Positions 56,938 to 64,000 of a stretch of 64,000 nucleotides of DNA are shown piece by piece; position 1 is the first letter of the stretch, and each line of letters starts with the position of its first letter. The stretch spans positions 10,254,625-10,318,624 of the forward strand of contig OZ020624.1 in the NCBI GenBank assembly GCA_963971575.1, read 5' to 3'. The notes beneath the pieces are model-generated. The model did no database searches and was not told where the DNA came from. It worked only from the letters and a program-made list of their open reading frames with translations. This DNA is from Liopterus haemorrhoidalis. Its lineage: Eukaryota > Arthropoda > Insecta > Coleoptera > Dytiscidae. A program made the position numbers and the translations under genes.

Positions 56938-58329
56938 AGTCTAAGAGCTAGCAACGTCACAAAAACGTTTATTTTAGGTCGGCTGGTTTTTCGATATTTC
57001 TCTTTCTTATTGAAGTTAGGTAGGGATGCGGTACGTCTGGCACCTAGGAGCGGTTGCGTTTACCTGTGCGCAACTCGCCTGTATAGGTAAAAAGTGGATA
57101 TTTTGAAATCATTTTAAGACATTTTTTTTTTAAATATAATTTTCTATGTCTTTTTAGCATTATAAATTTATAGTTGCCAGACAGTTTCGTTGTTGCTAAC
57201 ATTGCGCCAGATCTAATTTAAGTATTTAAAAAATAATATTTTTCAAACCATTTTAGTATAGCTGTAATTTTAATAGGATATAGTTCTGTAATCAAAGAAT
57301 ACAATATTAATTTGCCAGACGGAAATTCCGTTGTTTAACTAGGAACCAGACCAATTTAAGTCCCGGGGAGAATAGGTGAGTTAGAAGAGATAACAGTTGG
57401 CGTCGTCCACATGAGTGTTTATGTTTGCTTGTTTTTATAAAATAAAATAGAAGCAGAATTTTATCGTGATGAGTGAGGAAAAAGAAAAATGTGTTTTTTG
57501 TTCAAACAAAAGTGGTAAAATAATAAAATTTAAAAAATAATAATAATTTAATTTAATTTTTTTAAAATTTTTTGTTTAATTTTTTTTTTTTTAATTTTTT
57601 TAACAGATACTCAGGTCCTAGAAAAGCATTTTATTGTGACAGAATTATTCAATAAAAATACTGAATTACATTTTATGTTTAATTTCCTACATATTTAAAA
57701 TAAATGATTTGTTTTATTTTGCTAATAATATTTTTTATCAATTGTTCTCATCTCATTTTACTTAAATTATTATTTTGCTCTATTTTTTTATGAAATTCTA
57801 AGCTATATAACCTGTCTCTCTCTAACGCCCTCTGTTGCAGCTATCTTTATCACGCAACCAACGAATAAGCTGCCACACTCTTCTAACTTACCTATTCTCC
57901 CCGGGACTTAAATTGGTCTGGTTCCTAGTTAAACAACGGAATTTCCGTCTGGCAAATTAATATTGTATTCTTCGATTACAGAACTATATCCTATTAAAAT
58001 TACAGCTATACTAAAATGGTTTGAAAAATATTATTTTTTAAATACTTAAATTAGATCTGGCGCAATGTTAGCAACTACGAAACTGTCTGGCAACTATAAA
58101 TTTATAATGTTAAAAAGACATAGAAAATAATATAAAATAAATAAAATATCTTAAAATGATTTCAAAATATCCACTTTTTACCTGTACAGGCGAGATGCGC
58201 ACAGGTAAACGCAACCGCTCCCAGGTGCCAGACGTACCGCATCCCTACCTAACTTCAATACGAAAGGGAAATATCGAAAAACCAGCCGACCTAAAATTCT
58301 TTCTCGAAAACGTTGCTAGCTCTCGGACT
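56938..58329. mobile_element. Long-TIR (Mutator-like?) element, 1.39 kb
   Basis: Arms 56938-57389 and 57879-58329 are ~450-bp inverted repeats of each other with few differences, starting AGTCTAAGAGCTAGCAACGT and AGTCCGAGAGCTAGCAACGT. AATAGAGAT is present at both borders (2 bp removed from the left end). Long TIRs with a 9-bp duplication fit Mutator-like elements. Each arm contains ACCTATTCTCCCCGGGACTT and GGAATTTCCGTCTGGCAAAT. The ~490-bp centre is T-rich. Homology of the flanks to a single LINE confirms insertion. Confidence 0.82.
57469..57540 (+). other. Short cysteine-containing ORF in the element centre
   Basis: ATG-initiated 23-codon peptide MSEEKEKCVFCSNKSG... with a CX2C half-finger right after the left arm. 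It looks like the first codons of a zinc-binding transposase or accessory protein kept in a deletion derivative; no downstream coding part survives. Confidence 0.35.
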
Positions 58330-58640
58330 AATAGAGATGTACAGAGTCAAGTACAGCATGACAGAATAAGAAACTCTACTTACTTCCCAATGTACCATCA
58401 CATTGTCACTCTTGATAAGCCAAGATATCTACTGAACTCCAAAGCAGAAAGAATAAGAATAATTGCCAGATTTAGATGCGGTAATGAAAGCACTGAAAAT
58501 AAAATGTGGAAAAGAGTTGAGGAAAAAAAAAAAATGCAGAATATGCGAAGAAAAAGAAGAAACAATGTGGCATTTGTTCTATGAATGCGAAAATGGGAAA
58601 GAGAGCAGAAGTATGTAAGTAGGTGGAAAAAACTAAAAGG
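58330..58640 (+). pseudogene. LINE C-terminal zinc-finger fragment, right part
   Basis: The plus strand encodes YLLNSKAERIRIIARFRCGN, then, after a shift near 58530 in an A-run, CRICEEKEETMWHLFYECEN: a CX2C...HX4C finger typical of LINE C-termini. It continues the fragment at 56700-56937. A 142-codon frame starting at 58156 mixes TIR and LINE sequence and is not a gene. Confidence 0.75.
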
Positions 58641-58766
58641 AATTAATGCTGCTAATTATATATATAAAAAAAATGTGCACAACTGTAATAAAAAACATAA
58701 ATATAAACATAAAAATATATATTTGAATGTTTACTTTATTATAATTATTATTCTACAATATTTTAA

Positions 58767-58976
58767 TTACAAAAGTCGTTCTAAATATTCATTTATTAAT
58801 TGTTTACGTAATTTAATTCCAGCTGCCGTCACGTGCATCAAATTTTCGTCTGGTATTTGTCCATCTATTATCAGTTGATGCAACACGTATTCATCTAGTT
58901 CTTCAGGTACCGGCGGCACTGAGTTGACAGGGACACAAAAATTATTTTCATGTTTTCGCTCATCACTTCGATCCAT
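58767..58976 (-). CDS. Hypothetical 69-aa ORF
   Basis: ATG-to-stop frame MDRSDERKHENNFCVPVNSV..., with proline-rich and acidic middle (PPVPEELDEY) and a helical, basic end (IKLRKQLINEYLERLL). Codon composition looks more protein-like than the surroundings. I recognise no family and see no splice context. It may be a first exon, a captured fragment or chance. Confidence 0.3.
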   Translation of the reverse strand: MDRSDERKHENNFCVPVNSVPPVPEELDEYVLHQLIIDGQIPDENLMHVTAAGIKLRKQLINEYLERLL

Positions 58977-59291
58977 CTACTTTTTCTTTTGCTTATCACC
59001 GAAGAGAGGGAGCGCAAAATTCGTACTTTACCTCGGGTGCAGCAATACCTTGTTTGAGCTCAGACTGGCAGTACAATATTCTTTCATATTTAGTTCTTAA
59101 CATTTCCGTATATTGTGAAGTGCACAAGCAACAATTATTATTGGTATCTATTTTAAACAAGCCAATACTGGAACCGTTGTTTTAGCACAAAACCTATCAT
59201 TACCTATTTTTGATAAATAATTTGTTCTTTGAGATTTTTTTTAGCAACATCAAATCTAAAAAAACGTATATCTAGGTCTATTCTTCATCCA

Positions 59292-60697
59292 TACACTGCA
59301 AATCTTAGTGAGTAATAGTACTCCTTTTAAATGAGTACTTTTTATATTACTCATTTAAAGTGCGTACTTGTACACTGCAAATCTTAGTGAGTAATAGTAC
59401 TCCTTTTAAATGAGTACTTTTTATATTACTCATTTAAAGTGCGTACTTGTACTCACTTTGAAGAAGGAGATAAGTGTACGCACTTGAAGTGAGTACTAGT
59501 ACTCGTTATAAATGAGTACTTCAAATTACTCACGTAAAACGAGTACAAGTACTCACTTCTAAAGCGGAACTGAAACTACGCGTTATATGTGAGTACTAAT
59601 ACTCATTTTAAATGCGTACTTTTAATACGCGTTATATGTGAGTAACCTAACCTAACATATTAAATTTCCTGTCATATAAGCTCTTTAAAACTAAACAACC
59701 AAATAATAGTACAATATTAACGTTTATTAGACAATTAAAAATTTAAAAAAAAAGTGCCAAAGTATCTGCTGATTAATAAGTGAATTTAAAGTTAAGTAAA
59801 AGTGAAAAATAATAATAATAAAGTGAAATGTAGCATTGAGAGGCTGCTGAAGCCAGAATTTATTTTTGCATAGTTTTTGTTTAAGAAGGTTCGGAAGCCT
59901 CAAAGTTAGTTATACAAATATGCAGTTTTAATTTAAATGCGATATAATAATAGCACATGTGATGATTGCATTATTTTAGGAATAAATGCGCTCAGATTAA
60001 TTCAGGTACCTTCTAGATATGTTTAAAGATTTAACATTGATTCTATTATACGACATAATTACCGAGACAATTACATTATATTTTAGATACTAAAATAATA
60101 CGTTTCAAAATGTAACTAAGGAGAAAATCATAATTTTTATCTTCTATTATTCGTAGAAATTGTTTAGAATAATTTATTGAATTTTAGACGATAACTAAGT
60201 TCATACTTATACTTAATCATTATGATTATTTTAGTTGCAATATCTGAAAGGTTTGAAAATTTTTTAAATAAATATATTCAAGAAATAAAAATAATCGCAT
60301 TTTATTATTTACAGAAAAATATGAAGCTTCATAAATTCTGGAAAAGGATTGCATTGAAAATTGGCAAAAAAGTGTATAAATTATTGATTATAATAATTTA
60401 AAAACTATTTTTCTGATGTTCAATCAACATTTTTACTTTTCCTGAATTTTAAAGCTTTATTGTGACGTCACTCAAGAAAAGAGTTTTATACCTATGAACG
60501 CACTATAAGTGCGTATTACTACCCTCTCTTCCTTTCCACTACCCATTTAAAACGCGTACTAGTACTCACTTTAAGTGAGTACTAGTACTCATTTAAAGTG
60601 CGTACAAAAGTACTCACTTGTACGTGAGTAAAAACAAGGACAAGCAATGTACGCACTTTAAATGAGTACTAGTACTCACTTGAGATTTGCAGTGTAT
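59292..60697. mobile_element. Foldback element with GAGTACTAGTACTC arrays
   Basis: Both ends read TACACTGCAAATCT in inverted orientation (59292 and 60697). The first 79 bp is duplicated in tandem (59294 and 59373). Ends to ~59640 and from ~60500 are packed with copies of GTGAGTACTAGTACTCATTT and ACTTTAAGTGAGT, which are self-complementary. The middle (59645-60490) is plain AT-rich DNA without ORFs. A flanking TA pair is the only possible TSD. Confidence 0.75.
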
Positions 60698-62148
60698 TTA
60701 TAATAAAATTGTACTCAAATTGTAATCAATCATAGTCAAATGTCAAACAATAAATGTCAAATTCTTAATAACTATTTAATCCGTACCCATGGTAGTGATT
60801 AAATTTTATTAATAGTCAACAGCTTAAGCCTGAATTAAGTATGCGGTGCAATGAAATTTAATTTTTAATTTTTAGTTAAAGAGTTAATTAAGACCGGTGC
60901 AAACGGCCGTTAATGGGTTAAATTCAAAAGATGACTATGTGTCAATGAAGAAACCCCCATCTGTGTCTACGTGGACTGGAGTAATTGAATTGTTGTTGTC
61001 CACAACAAATGGTGTTCATTATTAAATATAAGTTACTAATTGAACATAACCTCTACAGGAAATCGTTCTAATACAGAATTAAAATAATCCTTGTACATTT
61101 TTTCTACCACGTTTGTGAAGAATGGTTTTAAATTGTCTATAGCAAATCTGTAATGGGTGTTAAAGTCGTTGGCTATTCCCATAACTGTAACAAAAACAAA
61201 GAATTATGTAAATTGTAAATTTTCACAAATTTTAAGGTTTCGTAAGGTATCTAGTATGTATTGTTTGAGTGATAAAAGTAATCTCGCACACCGCGTGAAC
61301 ATTTGAAACATTCCGACATGTATGGCCTGTTTCATTGGTTTAAGCGGATTTTCAATTATAGCAGTTTTTACCGTTTAGGTGAGGCTTTTGATTATTTGGT
61401 TTAGCAAAAGCTCACTTCAATCCTTAAATAAAAAAGCTCATGACAACTTATAGAAACTAAAATTCCAATTAGTTCCGCTTAAACGTTTGGCATAGCCTAT
61501 ACATAGGGCGCTAGGGAGGTTTTGAGATACGGCTGTATAAATTAACATAGCAAGTTTATTTTTGCGTCATTAAATAGACCATTCAAAATATAATAGATAC
61601 ACTGATAAATAAATTGTATGTATTCAGTATATTGTTTCCAATGCAAGTGCAAACTTTTCAATATGAATGAGTTAACGTGACGAGTAGGAGCACAGTGTTT
61701 CGTTGGTATAAGCAATTTTATAGAGACATTAGATTAAAAGACATTATTTTAACCACAAAAATAACAAAAAATGCGTTTTTTTCCAAAAACATAATCTGAC
61801 CAAAAATTCCTGTTGTACTATTCCGGTTCACACCAATGTACATTACTTGGAATTTTTTCAGGGACAATTTTTTTTGCACAATTTTGGCAAAAATCTCTAC
61901 AAAATAATTTATTTTGCAAAAATAAAAATTTGATCGTTAATCCACGTACCAAGGGCTTTCATTTGATACCCTACTCAGAATTATAAAAAAAAAAATTTTT
62001 TTTCGATGAGCACATATTTGTTTATATTTTTAGGGGGATATGTTTTATAGATGTTTTAGTATTTTTCTTATGTGCGGGTCAAAGAGTTGTATAAGCATGC
62101 CAAATTTCAACTCTCTAGGTTTAGCCGTTTGGTTACAATTTTTACCGA

Positions 62149-62186
<38 letters not shown>

Positions 62187-62636
62187 GACAAAATGACGGA
62201 ATAAGTTTTTTTCTGGTCATACCTACAAAACCCTAAAAATTGTGGCAAGATGTAACGAAATTGAATTTCAAAGAAATTTTCGAATGACCAGACAAGCATT
62301 TAAAATATTGCTTAACATGGTTCTTAACACTTTTTCGGATAATTAGAACTCATCTGGGCTCTTGGCGCTTGATTTTAAAGACGGACTAAATAATAATGAG
62401 AATATTATTAATAAAAATAATAATTTTAAGAATCGTATTTAATTTAGTTATAACTATGTTTCATTTTGGAAGCCAAGAACATCGTGATGAAAAGTTTTGT
62501 AAGAATCAAGGTGTGAAGAAAAAAAAAAGGTTTTTGAATTTTAATTGAAATGGAAGAAAAAGAGGAGTCGATACTCAAAAACGAACAAGGATTTAAATAT
62601 ATATATATTTATATAACACAGAGTACTGTGAATATA
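60698..62636. other. Gene-free stretch with an ACAG microsatellite
   Basis: No coding region. An ACAG/CAGA repeat occupies 62149-62187, embedded in a dispersed-repeat-like context (GTTTAGCCGTTTGGTTAC before, GACAAAATGACGGAATAAG after). Confidence 0.55.
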
Positions 62637-63186
62637 GCCCAGTAACCTTGTCATGATTATAGGGCAAAAGTTGCATCAAGTGGGGGTAGTTAGTTTCGTT
62701 TTGTTTTCTTGTATGGGATGTGCCTGAGATGCAAAATCCAAGTTTTCGACCTCGGCAGCCCTCCGGAACACTTTTGAATATCTCAAAAACTGCAAAATTT
62801 TCGCACTTTTTTCGGTTTCTTCCCATTTTGACCATAAAGGAGCACGTTTTCGACAAACACCCTTCTATGCATTTTTAAACTAGATTAAATTTGCTACAAT
62901 TTGACACCAGAATGGGCTTAGTAGCTTTAATAGTTTCCGAGATACAGCTTTTCAAAATTTGAAAAAATCTCCAAAATTGCAAATTTTATGCTAATTTTCA
63001 TGTTTCATCATATACAATTGTCTTTATATCTTCAATAACCTGAGTCTAACATGAGTCAGTGAAGTAAACATTTATTCAATTTGGAGGGTGGAGTGGAGGG
63101 AAGTCACCGTTCACAACCAAACGACTGAAATTGAAATACAAAATATATTTAACACATTATATAACATAAAAAGTGTAAAAGAAATG

Positions 63187-63267
63187 TTAGTAATATTCTT
63201 TTCTCCTCTTTGAGAGACCAGGGCCAAGTTCATCCGCCAAACCGTCATCGTCATCGTCCTCAATCGC
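63187..63267 (-). CDS. Putative 3'-terminal exon inside the element
   Basis: On the minus strand a pyrimidine-rich tract and acceptor (ATAATTTTTCATTTCAG) precede an 81-bp frame AIEDDDDDGLADELGPG..KRRKEYY ending in TAA at 63187-63189. The acidic-then-basic tail and the good acceptor suggest a real last exon, either of a second gene of the element or captured from the host. The matching position of copy 1 lacks it. No upstream exon seen. Confidence 0.35.
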   Translation of the reverse strand, partial: AIEDDDDDGLADELGPGLSKRRKEYY

Positions 63268-63424
63268 CTGAAATGAAAAATTATATATTCAATTTCCCAA
63301 GGTAAAACCTTGTCATGAAGTCCTAATATAAATACAACGCACATGAAAGTTTGGTAAGCATTAATAAATAGAAGAAATGGTATCTATAACATGTGGGTAA
63401 GTATTAATTATTATAAATAATGGT

Positions 63425-64000
63425 AACTTTCGACAACAATACGAGTGTAACTATACAAATAAGCTGAGCGACTGGTTTTTGAAGTACCCTTTATTTCGTA
63501 AAACGGATGCGATTATGTCCTTAAGTAGTGGACTTGTAGGGGAGAAAGGAGTCAATTGTCATATGGCCAGAGATATTGGGAAGAAATCAATGTTGAAGGT
63601 TGTAGGGGAAAACTTTCAAAACGTAAATTTGTGGTTGTAGATCTTGGTCATGTCCTTCACTAGGTGGTGTGTCCCAAGCACTCGTCGTTAGACTTCATAG
63701 TTGCCCGATATGTAAAATATCTAAAGACACGGCACGGTCAGAACCTAGCTGTAGTGTTCGATAGTTACCCTACAGAGCCTGACAAAAAGAGCACGAAGTG
63801 CTCTGAACGTCGCCGTGCTCAGACACATTCTTCTCCTGAGGTGATATTTAAGGAAACAACCACTCCTAATGTTTCCCAAGAAAATTTGTTATCCAATGAT
63901 AAAAACAAATTAAGATTCATCCAACTTCTGAAGGTGAATTTTGAAGCCAAAAACATTCAGGTTTTTCAAACTGAAGAAGTTACTGACACGCTAATCATCA
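63425..64000 (+). pseudogene. CXC-protein gene of copy 2, partial
   Basis: Reads NKLSDWFLKYPLFRKTDAIM, SLSSGLVGEKGVNCHMARDI and GKKSMLKVVGENFQNVNL. After one or more shifts and a stop near 63640-63700 it reads AVVFDSYPTEPDKKSTK, TTTPNVSQENLL, SNDKNKLRFIQLLKV and TDTLII at the window edge. It matches the minus-strand gene of copy 1 but keeps ~120 bp of the N-terminal region that copy 1 has lost. Confidence 0.72.

Larger units (their letters stand above)
62637..64000. mobile_element. Long-TIR CXC element, copy 2 (continues off window)
   Basis: It starts GCCCAGTAACCTTGTCATGA, matching the ends of the copy at 42304-44676, and follows that TIR to 62997. A ~300-bp segment absent from copy 1 comes next (63002-63300). 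TIR homology resumes at GTAAAACCTTGTCATGAAG (63301) and the cysteine-rich-protein gene begins near 63430 on the plus strand. The right end lies outside the window. Confidence 0.82.

Noticed and set aside
58156..58584. 142-codon ORF
   Set aside because: Fuses the right arm of the long-TIR element with a LINE fragment; not a real gene.
59292..59640. CRISPR-like repeat array
   Set aside because: Repeats are palindromic, irregularly spaced and inside an inverted-repeat element of a eukaryotic genome.

Overview
This is eukaryotic, almost certainly insect, genomic DNA. A large TE-rich beetle-like genome is my best guess, but the sequence does not fix the species. The window is AT-rich and has no operons, tRNA, rRNA or CRISPR. 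Nearly all coding capacity belongs to transposable elements (TEs) in several layers of nesting, identified from domains, terminal repeats, target-site duplications (TSDs) and primer-binding sites.

Layout. 0.9-1.9 kb: degenerate tandem repeat holding a pogo/Tigger-like MITE. 1.9-14.9 kb: a minus-strand Ty3/gypsy (Mag-like) element with tRNA-Ser-type PBS and LTRs. It is split by a TTAA-flanked DNA transposon (5429-6610) and by an unclassified insert in its 5' LTR (7937-14837), which itself holds a full-length LINE of the RNase H-bearing I group (8054-14159) with both ORFs open. 14.9-16.8 kb: a head-to-head LINE remnant that looks twin-primed. 17.2-18.4 kb: a PIF/Harbinger deletion derivative with a smaller element inside its transposase. 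20.3-20.9 kb: a MITE with three internal repeats.

21.6-39.6 kb: two spliced exons, 17.7 kb apart, of a probable host gene resembling the DUF1091/MD-2-like secreted family. The intron is packed with TEs: two copies of one TIR family with 3-bp TSDs, a decayed second copy of the I-like LINE, an RNase H fragment, a CCCH zinc-finger ORF joined to a third LINE copy, and a CR1/Jockey-group LINE.

39.7-64 kb: hAT MITE with perfect 8-bp TSD; ~155-bp satellite; a 2.4-kb element with ~520-bp inverted repeats and 4-bp TSD encoding a cysteine-rich (CXC/TSO1-like) protein, with a second copy running off the right edge; a fourth I-like LINE copy with a twin-priming inversion; a triple nest (LINE > LINE > solo LTR); a palindromic long-TIR element inside another LINE remnant; and a foldback element rich in GAGTACTAGTACTC motifs.

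The most interesting items are the cysteine-rich-protein element, the consistent hallmarks of the I-like LINE family (ATGA ORF coupling, conserved 3' hairpin, upstream ORF, tandem 5' repeat, AACT tail), the twin-primed copies, and the host gene whose intron hosts most of these.
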